A DNA stretch of 64,000 nt from positions 12,062-76,061 of the forward strand of contig JBHASY010000132.1 in assembly GCA_041831635.1 (NCBI GenBank), in the 5' to 3' direction. The notes below the pieces were generated by a model, which worked only from the letters and a program-made list of their open reading frames with translations, searched no databases and had not been told where the DNA came from. Made by a program: the position numbers and the translations under genes. Positions 18,867 through 28,315 of the stretch are shown here, piece by piece. Origin of the DNA: Acetoanaerobium sp041831635 (lineage in GTDB: Bacteria > Bacillota > Clostridia > Peptostreptococcales > Filifactoraceae). Each line of letters starts with the position of its first letter. Position 1 is the stretch's first letter.

Positions 18867-20606
18867 TTAATAATACTGCATACTAACTATTATTCTTTCG
18901 GCATCAAGTCCGCCTAATCTTTCTGCCCCTACTACGGTTACATCGTCTCCTTTATATATTTGTCTGGCATTTAAGCTTTTTCCTGTTTTTATATCTTCTA
19001 TCTCTGTGCTGTTTTTATAGTATACTTTTATAATCTTTCCATCTGCTGTTTTGATTTCGATAAATCCATCTCTTTCGTCATTAAACTCAACTTTTCCCAT
19101 ATACATAGATTGCTTATAGTTTCCGTCTGTATGGATTTCTTCTATTATACTGCCGTCTATATATACATCTACCTCATAGCCTTGCTCAAGGTCGGTTATA
19201 TAAGCACGCTTACCTTCAAATCTAATTTGAGTATTTCTGTTGACATCTAATCTATACTCTTTATTATCGGCATCAGCCACTACTATTTGAGTTTTTTCAG
19301 AAGATATCAGTATTTGCTTTATTACACCGCTTTTTATTCTGGACTTTACACTTTCAGCTTCTACAGATGTAATTTTGCTGTTTTCTATCACTATTTTAGC
19401 TTTGTCATTTATTCCAAGTTCTTTTATATCATATATTTGGGAGCCATTTCTGGTAATGCTGATATTATCTGCCACCTCATACCTTTCTTCTTTACCATTT
19501 TCATCTATAATTAAGCTTCTGTTTCTAATATCAACTATAGTAGCAACCAAAGTTTTATTTATATTTTCGACAGTATTTTGTGCTCTTTCAGCTATTATGA
19601 TACTTCTCGCCTTGTTTCCCTCTTCATAAAGAACTTTGACCTTGTCTTTAATTTTCAGGTCTGAAAGGCTTGCAACAGAATTTCCGATTTTTATTTGAAT
19701 CATAGAGCTCTTGTTTCCAAATGAATGAAACATCCCTGTATCTGATGAAACGGTAAAACTCACATCATCTCCTACAGTAGTAACAAGTTCAACTGTTCCG
19801 TCCATAATTTTCAAAGACTCATTTGCCACAGCCTGCGTTCCTGTAGACGGTATAGTATTCTTAGGCTGCACATCTGTGATGTTGTTAGTTCCTGCCGAAG
19901 CTGTATCTTTATTTACGGTAGGAGGAGATAATTGACTTGCATACTGATATGCATTTGAAAGCATAACCGCCATCTCGGCACGTGTTACGTGTCTTTGGGC
20001 ACCGAAGTTGCCGTTTTGGTCGCCTTTTTCACCTATTATACCCTTCTTTATCATTATGTCTATATATGGTATAGCCTGAACAGGTATAGTTTGCATATCT
20101 TTATATTTCAAAACTGCCGTCTTTGCAAGTTCTCCCTCAAAGTTTAAAGCTCTTACCATATATACTATAACCTCATAGCGAAATGCTTGATTTTGAACAT
20201 TTTTTTGAGATTGATTCATTATTTTTGACAAAAAATCGTCAGTGTCGGGAATTATATTATTTTCAATAGCAAAAACCACATACTGCCATGACCAGTCAGG
20301 TATCTTGTAGTTAATAAGCTTGCTCTCCCACACATCTTTTTTTGCTGAGTAAACTTGATTTATCTGTTCTATATTAAATAATTTACTTATCATAATTATA
20401 GCTTCCAGCCTGCTTACAGAATTATCAGGTTTAAAACTGCCGTCTTCATATCCACTGATGATTTGCTTGTCTTTTATATTTTTAACATAACTTTCTGCCC
20501 AGTGTTTACCCATGTCAGTATATGAGGCGGCAAATGAAGTCATAAAACCTGTTAGCACCATTGCACTGCAAAGCAAAACCGACACTGCCACTTTTCCACT
20601 TTTCAT
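18867..20606 (-). CDS. S-layer-homology (SLH) domain surface protein
   Basis: 579 residues. A signal peptide ends near AASYTD. SLH modules follow at about 27-85 (YTDMGKHWAESYVKNIKDKQ, then GYEDGSFKPDNSVSRLEAII) and up to about 215 (GNFGAQRHVTRAEMAVMLSN), with a weaker repeat between. SLH domains bind pyruvylated secondary wall polymers. Residues about 260-579 are repeated small beta modules containing phrases like IKDKVKVLYEEGN and LGINDKAKIVIENS, of unknown function. A GGAGGGAT ribosome site precedes the ATG. It is probably an abundant wall-bound surface protein whose anchor polymer may come from the polysaccharide genes in this window (inference). Confidence 0.85.
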   Translation of the reverse strand: MKSGKVAVSVLLCSAMVLTGFMTSFAASYTDMGKHWAESYVKNIKDKQIISGYEDGSFKPDNSVSRLEAIIMISKLFNIEQINQVYSAKKDVWESKLINYKIPDWSWQYVVFAIENNIIPDTDDFLSKIMNQSQKNVQNQAFRYEVIVYMVRALNFEGELAKTAVLKYKDMQTIPVQAIPYIDIMIKKGIIGEKGDQNGNFGAQRHVTRAEMAVMLSNAYQYASQLSPPTVNKDTASAGTNNITDVQPKNTIPSTGTQAVANESLKIMDGTVELVTTVGDDVSFTVSSDTGMFHSFGNKSSMIQIKIGNSVASLSDLKIKDKVKVLYEEGNKARSIIIAERAQNTVENINKTLVATIVDIRNRSLIIDENGKEERYEVADNISITRNGSQIYDIKELGINDKAKIVIENSKITSVEAESVKSRIKSGVIKQILISSEKTQIVVADADNKEYRLDVNRNTQIRFEGKRAYITDLEQGYEVDVYIDGSIIEEIHTDGNYKQSMYMGKVEFNDERDGFIEIKTADGKIIKVYYKNSTEIEDIKTGKSLNARQIYKGDDVTVVGAERLGGLDAERIIVSMQYY

Positions 20607-20821
20607 ATTTATCCCTCCTATAATTTTATAATATATCTTAAATTACATACTTTATACTTTGTAATAATACGTACAAACATATACAACTTAATAAGAAAAA
20701 TCTTACTTAACTTTGTATAAAATATGAGATGAAAAAGAAGCTAAAATTTAAAACCCATATCTTCCAAAGATTAAGTATCATCTTTTCACTTAAGTGTATA
20801 TGTTTAATTTAGCTCTAAAAA

Positions 20822-20859
20822 GCTATATAGCAATTATAATGCTATATAGTAATTATAAT
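20822..20859. repeat. Tandem 19-bp direct repeat
   Basis: Two adjacent copies of GCTATATAGYAATTATAAT differ at one position. Each contains a small palindrome. It lies between galU and the SLH gene, in the SLH upstream region. Confidence 0.8.
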
Positions 20860-20890
20860 GTAAAAATATTTCTTTATGAATACAATCTTA

Positions 20891-21772
20891 TTACATATTG
20901 CATTTTACGTTAACAGTCTTTTTCATATACTCTAAAAACCCGTCTCTTATATCAGGATTCTTCAATGCAAAATCGACTGTTGCCTCTAAAAATCCCAGCT
21001 TATCTCCTACATCATAACGCTTACCCTCAAATATATAAGCATACATAGCCTGATTCTTGCATAGGGTTTTTAGTCCGTCGGTAAGCTGAATTTCTCCATT
21101 TTTACCGGCTTTTGTATTTTCTAAAATATCAAATATCTCAGGAGTTATAATATATCTGCCCAGTATCGCTATGTTTGAAGGTGCTGTCTCTATATCGGGT
21201 TTTTCTACTAAGTCTTTGACCTTATAAATACCGTTTTCAATATATTTTCCGTCGACTATACCGTATTTGTTGACATCTTCACTTGCCACAGGTTGCACTC
21301 CTAAAATAGTAGTGTGATATTCTTCATAAGCCTCTATAAGCTGCTTTAAGCAAGGCTTCTTTGCATCTACTATATCATCCCCGAGCATAACGGCAAACGG
21401 CTCATCTCCTATAAAACTCTTTGCACAATGTATAGCGTGCCCTAAGCCGTTAGGTTCTTTTTGTCTTATATAATGTATATTTATCATATTGCTTATATTT
21501 CTGACCTCTTCAAGTAAATCCATTTTTCCTTTTTGCTCTAACTCCAGCTCTAACTCTACAGATTTATCAAAATGGTCTTCTATGGATTTTTTATTTCTCC
21601 CCGTGATAATTAGAATTTCTTTTATATCAGAAGCTACTGCTTCCTCTATTATATACTGAAGTGTCGGCTTATCTACTATTGGAAGCATTTCTTTCGGCTG
21701 TGCCTTAGTCGCAGGCAAAAACCTCGTTCCGAGTCCCGCTGCCGGTATTATAGCTTTCTTTACGGTGTACAT
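20891..21772 (-). CDS. galU: UTP-glucose-1-phosphate uridylyltransferase
   Basis: 293 residues, family-typical. The nucleotide-binding motif AAGLGTRFLPATKAQPKEML is at residues 11-30, with GLGHAIHCAKSFIGDEPFAV and the sugar-binding VEKP. It makes UDP-glucose for glycolipids, teichoic acids and capsule. GGAGG precedes the ATG. It is apparently monocistronic; the surface sugar genes lie further away. Confidence 0.95.
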   Translation of the reverse strand: MYTVKKAIIPAAGLGTRFLPATKAQPKEMLPIVDKPTLQYIIEEAVASDIKEILIITGRNKKSIEDHFDKSVELELELEQKGKMDLLEEVRNISNMINIHYIRQKEPNGLGHAIHCAKSFIGDEPFAVMLGDDIVDAKKPCLKQLIEAYEEYHTTILGVQPVASEDVNKYGIVDGKYIENGIYKVKDLVEKPDIETAPSNIAILGRYIITPEIFDILENTKAGKNGEIQLTDGLKTLCKNQAMYAYIFEGKRYDVGDKLGFLEATVDFALKNPDIRDGFLEYMKKTVNVKCNM

Positions 21773-22059
21773 ATTTAACCTCCATGTATTAAGTTTAAAC
21801 TGCTTATATTTATTTTAATAAAATATTTTTTGTTTGCCCTTTATATCGTCTGATATTATGTAGCTTTTTAATATATGAAATTTTATTCTGCGAGATGCTG
21901 TTTTTATAATACCTATCTTCAATTTTAAATATTATACCATATTTTATGTATTCTTCACTTTTCAAGTGAAAATAATCTATATAAGGAGAATCCAATTTTT
22001 TAATTTTTCCCACCTTTTTATTATTACCTGCATATATTCGTCTGAAAGGAGGGAGCAAA

Positions 22060-22281
22060 ATGATAGAAAAAACTTCAATGCCAAGCTCCATCAGACTTAA
22101 GTACCTTACCGGAACAGATTCAAACGGTAAGGACGTGTTCAAAACCAGAGTCATAAACAATATAAATTCGTCTGCTACCGACGAAGTTGTTTATGGTCTT
22201 AAAGCTATGCTTGAGGAAGTTCAAAACTCATCTATAGCGGAGTTCGTAAGAGTTGATACCGGCAAACTCACACAAAACTAA
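22060..22281 (+). CDS. DUF1659 family small protein
   Basis: 73 residues beginning MIEKTSMPSSIRLKYLTGTD, with GAAAGGAGGG just upstream. The pattern of a short beta strand, the phrase DVFKTRVINNINSSATDEVV, then a helix, resembles the DUF1659 family of Firmicutes. Function unknown. It is followed 13 bases later by a DUF2922-like gene and one shared terminator, so the pair is a two-gene operon. No signal peptide or membrane segment is visible. Confidence 0.8.
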   Translation: MIEKTSMPSSIRLKYLTGTDSNGKDVFKTRVINNINSSATDEVVYGLKAMLEEVQNSSIAEFVRVDTGKLTQN

Positions 22282-22294
22282 AAGGAGGTAAACT

Positions 22295-22510
22295 ATGAAT
22301 ACTACACTAAACCTTGTATTTGAAAAGGCAAGTGGCAAAAAACACACTATGAAAATAGCAGATGCCAAGCCCAGCCAAGACCCTGTAAAAGTCAAAGCTC
22401 TAATGCAACACATTGTAGATAACAACCTTATCTACGTAAAAGGAGACAGCATAGTAGGCATTTCAAAAGCCGAACTTCAAAATGTTACACAAAATCCAAT
22501 CGAACTGTAG
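22295..22510 (+). CDS. DUF2922 family small protein
   Basis: 71 residues beginning MNTTLNLVFEKASGKKHTMK, with AAAGGAGGT seven bases before the ATG. The IADAKPSQDPVKVKALMQHIVDNN segment matches the DUF2922 pattern. Function unknown. It regularly accompanies DUF1659 genes in Firmicutes, as it does here. Both products are small, soluble and of similar size, so a complex is possible but unproven. Confidence 0.8.
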   Translation: MNTTLNLVFEKASGKKHTMKIADAKPSQDPVKVKALMQHIVDNNLIYVKGDSIVGISKAELQNVTQNPIEL

Positions 22511-22517
22511 AAAGTCG

Positions 22518-22547
22518 AAAAAGTGGTGCAAATTGCACCACTTTTTT
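22518..22547 (+). terminator. Terminator of the DUF1659-DUF2922 operon
   Basis: A near-perfect palindrome, GTGGTGCAA / TTGCACCAC plus flanking A/T pairs (12-14 bp stem, minimal loop), is followed by TTTTTT on the plus strand, seven bases after the stop. Confidence 0.92.
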
Positions 22548-22628
22548 ATTTGTCTCATTTAATCAACTTTTTTGAATTTATGATAATCTCTAAATCGCTA
22601 AAATTACATAGGGTATTCTTGTCAGTAA

Positions 22629-23132
22629 TTATTTTCTGAGGATTTTTTCAAAAGCAATTTTCTCACTGTCGTCAAAGCAAACCGTTCCACAATAGGTAAA
22701 ACCGTTTTTCTTGAGAATATGCTTCATTTTTTGGTTGTCTGCATCAGTATCCACACGAAACGCATTGATACCTTTTTCCAAGGCATATTGTTCTACCAGT
22801 CGAAACACGGCACTGCTAATTCCTTTTCCTCTGGCTCAGTCAGACAGTGCCAGTCGGTGTACTACAACATACTGACCATCGCTTATCCATTCACCATTCA
22901 AATTATCATAAGCAGGCTCACTGTCAAAATCTATAAAAAGATAACCAAGAATTTGCGTTTCATCTGATATAAAGTATCCTTTTTTTGCAGCGATGTCTCT
23001 ACGGATGCAAGCCTCATCAGGGTAGCCGGTTTGCCACTGATCAATTCCCTGATCTTTCAAATGTTGTTTTGCAGCGTTAATCATATTCATCGCCAATTCA
23101 AAATTTTCTTCTTTTGCAATTTGAAGTTTCAT
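22629..23132 (-). pseudogene. GNAT N-acetyltransferase broken by an in-frame TGA
   Basis: The frame from ATG 23132 (AAGGAG upstream) encodes MKLQIAKEENFELAMNMINA and continues to HRLALSD, then TGA at 22836-22838. The same frame resumes at once with ARGKGISSAVFRLVEQYALE, the acetyl-CoA-binding motif A, and ends at TAA 22629 after KILRK. The full 166-residue product would be a normal GNAT length, so one nonsense codon splits the gene at the catalytic core. Codons such as CGT and GCG are more frequent than in neighbours, hinting at transfer. It lies 34 bases after the RND pump gene and may share its transcript. A sequencing error is the main alternative. Confidence 0.85.
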
Positions 23133-23166
23133 ACGCTTTTCTCCTTTTGACTGACTTTGTTATATT

Positions 23167-26100
23167 TTATGAGCCGGATACTTTAATCTTTTTTCCTTTA
23201 TCTTTTTTCTTCCATAAATTTTTAAATCTCCTGTGTCCGCCATCAAATATCGTATACACTACAGGTATAAACGACAAGGTAAGCACTGTAGAAAGTGAAA
23301 GTCCTCCTACCACTACTATTGCGAGCGGTGCTATAGTGTTTGAGCCTTCTCCCAGTCCTATAGCCATAGGTAAAAGTCCCAAAACCGTAGTAAGTGTAGT
23401 CATCATTATAGGGCGAAATCTGTCCTTACCCGCCTTTATTATAGCATCGTTTCTTTGCATTGCTCCCGCCCTTAACTGATTTATATAGTCGATTAGCACT
23501 ATTGCATTATTTACAACTATTCCCGCCAGCATTATTATTCCTATAAATGCAGGTAGCGAGAGTGGTTTTCCTGTTATGAAAAGTCCTATAAACCCTCCGG
23601 AAAGTGCAAATGGAACGCTCAGCATCACTGTAAACGGATGAAGTAGAGACTCAAACTGAGAAGCAAGTACCATATACACAATTACAAGCGAGAGCAAAAG
23701 TGCCAGAAATAATCCTGAAAATGCTTCCGCCATTTGTTCTTGCTGCCCTGCGAACTCATATGAGTATCCGTCGGGAAGAGGATATTTGTCCAGTTCCTTT
23801 TCTATATCCGCTACCACAGAACCCAAATCTCTTCCTGTGATATCCGAATTTACTGTAATTGTTCTAACCTGATCTATTCTTGCTATTTGTGTAGGAGAAT
23901 TGTCAAATTCAATATCTGCAATCTGTCCTACCGTAACTTTTTTCCCCATTGATGTGAAGATTTCAACTTGCTTCATATTTTCTATAGAGTTTCTTGTACT
24001 CTCGTCAAGTGACACCATTACATCTATTTCGTCCTCGCCTGTTTTTAAAGTGGTCGCCTTTACTCCCTCTATAGAAGCTTTAAGTCCGTTTGCAACTTCC
24101 ATTACACTTACTCCATACATTGATGCTCTGTTTCTGTCTACCACTATCCTGGCTTCAGGTTCTCCGTCTTCTACATCAAGTTTAACTCCTGTAGTTCCTG
24201 ATACATCTCGTACTATATCTCTAAATTCAAGACCGATTTCTTCCAGAGTTTCGAGATTATCTCCCTTTATTACTATACTTATAGGACTTCCCTGATCTCC
24301 TCCTCCTGACATAGATGACGCTTCACTCACTTCTATCTTGGCTCCAGGTATGAGTTGTACCTTACTTCTGACTTCTTCCACCACTTCTTTTGTGCTTCTC
24401 TCTCTTTCATTACTGTCATTTAAATTTACCGTAATTTGAGATGAATTACTTGCAGTAAGAGAAAACTGCATTCCCGTGCTTCCTATATTTGAAAATACAG
24501 CTTCTTTTTCAGGTATTTCATCCACTATAGCCTCTACTTTTTTAACTATAACGTCCGTATCTTCCAAACTTGCTCCAAAAGGCATTTCGATGTTTATTGT
24601 AAGGCTTCCCTCGTCTTCGGCAGGGAAAAACTCTGAGCCTACCATAGCTACTAACTGTACCGACAGTACCAGCAAAATAACTGCCAAAGCTACCGAAATT
24701 TTCCTATAAATCAAGGCTTTCTTAAGCAGTAGCGAATATTTGTCTGCAACATAGTCTATCGCATTACTGAATATATCAAAAATCTTGGCAAAACTAAATC
24801 CTTTTTTTCTTTCTTTTACTTCTCCTATCTTTAATATTTTTGCACTTAGCATAGGAACTACCGTAAGTGAAACTGCCAGAGATGATAAAAGTGAGAAAGT
24901 AACCGTATATGAAAGTTGTTTAAATATAATAGAAGTAAAACCCTCTACGAAGACTATCGGAAGAAACACGGCAATAGTTGTAAGTGTTGACGCAAAAACA
25001 GCCATACCCACCTGCCTTGAACCTTCAATAGCCGCATTTTCTATCTCATAGCCCTCCTGCTCTACTAAACGATAGATATTTTCAAGCACTACGATAGAGT
25101 TATCCACCAGCATTCCTATCCCAAGTGCCAACCCTCCAAGTGATATGAGGTTGATACTTAAATCTGCAAAATACATAAATGCAAATGTCGCTACTATAGA
25201 TACTGGTATAGCTATACCTACAATAAATGTGGAGCGTAAATTTCTAAGGAAAAGAAATAAAATTATTATGGCAAGAAGTCCTCCTCCTACCGCACTGCTT
25301 ACCACATTACTTATGGATTTATTTATAAACTCGCTTTGATCCATAGCCACTTGCATATCTATTTCAGGATACTCGGACTTTAATTTGTTTATCTCAAGTA
25401 CCACAGCCTCAGCGACCTTGACCGTATTTGCTACCGATTGTTTACTTACACTTAGAGAAATACTGCTATTTCCATTGTATCTGGACATAGAATTTACATC
25501 TTTATATTTTTCCTCTACCAGCGCAATATCGTAAAGTCTTATAACCTCTCCGTTTCTAAGCGTAAGAGGAATATTTCTTATTTCGTCTACGGACTTAAAT
25601 TCTCCTATAGTACGCACTATAAGCTCCTGATTCCCACGTTTGACTGTACCACCTGGAAGATTTAGGTTCTCACTTCTAAGCACGTTTTGAATTTGCGATA
25701 TGCTAAGTCCGTAACCTGATAGCTTTGCTTGATTCAGTTCTACTCTGATTTCCTTTTCTTTTCCTCCGGAAATCGAAACCGAAGCCACTCCGCTGAGTCT
25801 TTCTATTCTGCTGGATATCTCGTCTTCCACTATGCTTTGAAGCTTATCTATAGGCATTTCGGATGACATACTAAGTGATATTACAGGCATTGCATTAGGG
25901 TCTATTTTTAGCACTATAGGAGTTCCCGCCCCGTCGGGCAAAGCTCCTTTTATCATATCGACCTTTTCTCTCATTTCCAGTGCTGCAAAATCCATATCAG
26001 TTCCATACTGAAACTGAACTACTACGATAGAGCTTCCCTGTCTGGAATATGAATAAATAGATTCCAAATCCGAAACTGTAGAAAGCACCTGTTCCAAAGG

Positions 26101-26295
26101 TTTCGTCACAAGAGTTTCGATTTCGGCAGGTGCAACTCCCGAATAATCTACGCTTACCACAGCTACAGGAACTTGTATTTCAGGATATAAGTTCACAGGC
26201 AATCTATATAGTGAAACAACTCCCAGAAGAACTGCTATCAGCATTAACATAATTGTCGTTACCGGTCTTTTAACCGACATTCCCGATACAAACAT
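23167..26295 (-). CDS. RND-family efflux transporter (AcrB/HAE1-like)
   Basis: 1042 residues, normal for the HAE1/HME RND superfamily. The N-terminal segment (KRPVTTIMLMLIAVLLGVVSLYRLP) is the first helix, followed by a large periplasm-type loop; FIVGIAIPVSIVATFAFMYF and LSINLISLGGLALGIGMLVDNSIVVLENI are in the first helix bundle with the conserved Asp-Asn of TM4. The second half repeats the architecture and ends in a charged KKKDKGKK tail. It probably exports drugs, lipids or detergents using the proton gradient. The adaptor gene ends 3 bases upstream and a TetR gene precedes both. Confidence 0.93.
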   Translation of the reverse strand: MFVSGMSVKRPVTTIMLMLIAVLLGVVSLYRLPVNLYPEIQVPVAVVSVDYSGVAPAEIETLVTKPLEQVLSTVSDLESIYSYSRQGSSIVVVQFQYGTDMDFAALEMREKVDMIKGALPDGAGTPIVLKIDPNAMPVISLSMSSEMPIDKLQSIVEDEISSRIERLSGVASVSISGGKEKEIRVELNQAKLSGYGLSISQIQNVLRSENLNLPGGTVKRGNQELIVRTIGEFKSVDEIRNIPLTLRNGEVIRLYDIALVEEKYKDVNSMSRYNGNSSISLSVSKQSVANTVKVAEAVVLEINKLKSEYPEIDMQVAMDQSEFINKSISNVVSSAVGGGLLAIIILFLFLRNLRSTFIVGIAIPVSIVATFAFMYFADLSINLISLGGLALGIGMLVDNSIVVLENIYRLVEQEGYEIENAAIEGSRQVGMAVFASTLTTIAVFLPIVFVEGFTSIIFKQLSYTVTFSLLSSLAVSLTVVPMLSAKILKIGEVKERKKGFSFAKIFDIFSNAIDYVADKYSLLLKKALIYRKISVALAVILLVLSVQLVAMVGSEFFPAEDEGSLTINIEMPFGASLEDTDVIVKKVEAIVDEIPEKEAVFSNIGSTGMQFSLTASNSSQITVNLNDSNERERSTKEVVEEVRSKVQLIPGAKIEVSEASSMSGGGDQGSPISIVIKGDNLETLEEIGLEFRDIVRDVSGTTGVKLDVEDGEPEARIVVDRNRASMYGVSVMEVANGLKASIEGVKATTLKTGEDEIDVMVSLDESTRNSIENMKQVEIFTSMGKKVTVGQIADIEFDNSPTQIARIDQVRTITVNSDITGRDLGSVVADIEKELDKYPLPDGYSYEFAGQQEQMAEAFSGLFLALLLSLVIVYMVLASQFESLLHPFTVMLSVPFALSGGFIGLFITGKPLSLPAFIGIIMLAGIVVNNAIVLIDYINQLRAGAMQRNDAIIKAGKDRFRPIMMTTLTTVLGLLPMAIGLGEGSNTIAPLAIVVVGGLSLSTVLTLSFIPVVYTIFDGGHRRFKNLWKKKDKGKKIKVSGS

Positions 26296-26298
26296 ACT

Positions 26299-27456
26299 TT
26301 ATTCCTCCTGCTTTGAAATGCTGACTAATGCCCCGTCCTCCAGGAAATTTTGCCCTTTTATGACGACATCCGTATCTGCATTTAAGCCTTCAATGATTTC
26401 TATCATCTTCCCGTTATCCAGTCCCGTTTTTACTTGGGTTAATTTTGCTCTGTCACCATCTTTTACATAGATGATTGTGTTTCCCTCTTTTACCACCACA
26501 GCCTCAGATGGAATAGAAACCACTTGTTTTCTGGACTCTGTAGTTATATTTATCTGTGCAAACATACCTGCCTTTACCTGAGCAGACGGATTTGAAACCA
26601 ATATTTCTACAGGGTAAGTGAGTCCTCCCTGACTTGGCGGAAGAATCTCTTTTACCTTTCCTGACAAAATTACATCTCCGGCAGATTTAACCTTTATGTC
26701 CATAGTTTCGCCTACAGAGAAATACTTAATCAAGTTTTCCGACACATCTACCTTCATAATGAGATTTGATAAATTTGAAATCTGAACTGCCTGTCCACCT
26801 CCAAATACATTGCCCTCAGTCACATTTACAGCCACTACGGTTCCACTTATAGGAGCGGTAACCGTGAAATCCGTCAACGCTATATTTGCATCTGAAAGAC
26901 TTCCTGCAGCCGTATCTACAGCAAGTTGAGCCTGATAATACTGTGCTTTTGCAAGCTCCACACCAATAGGAGAGGCTGCAAGTTCTGCCTGCTCCAGCTG
27001 AGTAAGAGGTATTGCTCCTGCTTCGTAAAGTTGCTTGCTTCTTTCGTAATTCAGTACGGCATTGTTATACTGTTGCTCGGCTCTTTCCACAGAAATCCTA
27101 GCAGTTTCTGCCGCCGCTTTTGCATTTTCCACAGCAGCTGTCGCATTTCTCACTGCCGACTGGGCATTTTGCGAGTCTAAAGTAAAAAGCACCTGCCCTT
27201 TGCTCACTACCTGACCTTCTTTTATAGTAACACTAGTTACCTTTCCCATAACTTTCGGAATTACATACACTTCGTCGGAAGCTTTAAAAGTCCCCGATAT
27301 AGTAGTTTCAACCGATATATCTTCCAGAGAGGACTTAGTAACCTCGACTGTTATACTCTTCTCTTCTTCGACAGTTTGCTCGACTTCTTTCGTGCAACCT
27401 GAAAGTGCGAGCGAAAGTATTAAAATACCTGAAAGCAAATACCTGAATTTATTCAT
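26299..27456 (-). CDS. RND efflux adaptor lipoprotein (membrane fusion protein)
   Basis: 385 residues. The lipoprotein signal MNKFRYLLSGILILSLALSGC has the lipobox LSGC. Order of domains is classic for membrane fusion proteins: lipoyl half (VTSVTIKEGQVVSKGQVLFT), alpha-hairpin rich in Ala/Gln (about 110-190), second lipoyl half (FTVTAPISGTVVAVNVTEGN), beta-barrel, and membrane-proximal domain (EGLNADTDVVIKGQNFL). It should link the RND pump to an external partner. The downstream pump gene starts 3 bases after its stop. Whether the TolC-like protein at 53603 is that partner is unknown. Confidence 0.92.
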   Translation of the reverse strand: MNKFRYLLSGILILSLALSGCTKEVEQTVEEEKSITVEVTKSSLEDISVETTISGTFKASDEVYVIPKVMGKVTSVTIKEGQVVSKGQVLFTLDSQNAQSAVRNATAAVENAKAAAETARISVERAEQQYNNAVLNYERSKQLYEAGAIPLTQLEQAELAASPIGVELAKAQYYQAQLAVDTAAGSLSDANIALTDFTVTAPISGTVVAVNVTEGNVFGGGQAVQISNLSNLIMKVDVSENLIKYFSVGETMDIKVKSAGDVILSGKVKEILPPSQGGLTYPVEILVSNPSAQVKAGMFAQINITTESRKQVVSIPSEAVVVKEGNTIIYVKDGDRAKLTQVKTGLDNGKMIEIIEGLNADTDVVIKGQNFLEDGALVSISKQEE

Positions 27457-27533
27457 AAATCTCCTCCTGTAGAATTTAAAATACTGATTTATTGCCCTGC
27501 TGTAAATATTTTAAAATAAAGCTTAATATATTA

Positions 27534-28145
27534 TCAAGCTTTACTTCTTAAACCGTTTAGAAAAATATCTATGGCCGACTTTACATCCTCTTTTATGTTC
27601 ACATCATCTCTTATCCCGTGTATATGTTCCATAAAAATAACAAACATCATCCCCGAAAAATATCTTACGCTGCTTCTGGTATCTATATCAATTCTAAATC
27701 CCCCTCTCTCAAAAAAGTTATCAAAAGATTTTGTAAGCAAATCGCTAACCTTTTCTCCGATTTCTTTTCTGAACAATTCTTTAATCTCGTCGTGAAACGA
27801 AAGTTCATTTATAAATATCATAATGATCTTCTTATGTTCCTGCATAAGTTTGTACCTGCTTATCACAAGTTCGTACAAAAACTTTTCTATAGGCTCTTCT
27901 TTGTATTTTTCTGAAAGTTGCACTATAGGTTCTATCGCCATATCTTTCGCAAACATTTTTATTCCGTAAGTTGCTATATATATGAGCAAATCTTTCTTCG
28001 TGGCAAAATATCTGAAAATAGTTCCCTCCGAAACTTCAGCTTTTCTTGCTATCTCACCTGTGGACGTGGCTGAATAGCCTTTCTCACAAAACAGTTCACA
28101 AGCCGCAGATGCTATCTTACATTTCGTCTGCTCGGATTTTTTCAC
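27534..28145 (-). CDS. TetR-family repressor of the efflux operon
   Basis: 203 residues from a GTG start (AAAGG about 11 bases upstream). The helix-turn-helix region is KIASAACELFCEKGYSATST followed by GEIARKAEVSEGTIFRYFATKKDLL, a textbook TetR N-terminus. The C-terminal ligand domain (60-203) is divergent. It is the first gene of the run tetR-adaptor-RND, and a perfect palindrome between its promoter and start codon makes autoregulation likely. The inducer is probably a pump substrate (inference). Confidence 0.92.
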   Translation of the reverse strand: MKKSEQTKCKIASAACELFCEKGYSATSTGEIARKAEVSEGTIFRYFATKKDLLIYIATYGIKMFAKDMAIEPIVQLSEKYKEEPIEKFLYELVISRYKLMQEHKKIIMIFINELSFHDEIKELFRKEIGEKVSDLLTKSFDNFFERGGFRIDIDTRSSVRYFSGMMFVIFMEHIHGIRDDVNIKEDVKSAIDIFLNGLRSKA

Positions 28146-28181
28146 GTAATCAACTGCCTTTCAAGTAATAATCATAAAATA

Positions 28182-28203
28182 AAAAAGTGAGTGCTCACTT
28201 TTT
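28182..28203. promoter_or_regulatory. TetR operator palindrome
   Basis: Arms AAAAAGTGAG and CTCACTTTTT are perfectly inverted around TG. The core GTGAGTGCTCAC is typical of TetR-family operators. It lies downstream of the promoter at 28218-28246 and upstream of the tetR start, in position to block transcription. Confidence 0.85.
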
Positions 28204-28217
28204 GAATCGTTTTCTCT

Positions 28218-28246
28218 ATTCTACACCTTGCGTTTAATAATATCAA
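28218..28246 (-). promoter_or_regulatory. Promoter of the tetR-adaptor-RND operon
   Basis: TTGATA and TAGAAT are separated by exactly 17 bases on the minus strand. The predicted start (about 28211) lies 8 bases before the operator. Confidence 0.75.
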
Positions 28247-28315
28247 GTGTTACAATTACGAAAAAACAGGCATATTTGCCTGATAAAAATACTTCACAGA
28301 TAGGAGAAAAACTTT

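Noticed and set aside
21810..22160. 116-codon minus-strand open frame
   Set aside because: It overlaps the DUF1659 gene, which has a much better ribosome site and conserved content, and its sequence is low complexity with no family resemblance.
22836..22838. TGA read as selenocysteine in the GNAT gene
   Set aside because: Members of the family are not known to use Sec here, and no SECIS-like hairpin is apparent just downstream. A nonsense mutation or error is simpler.
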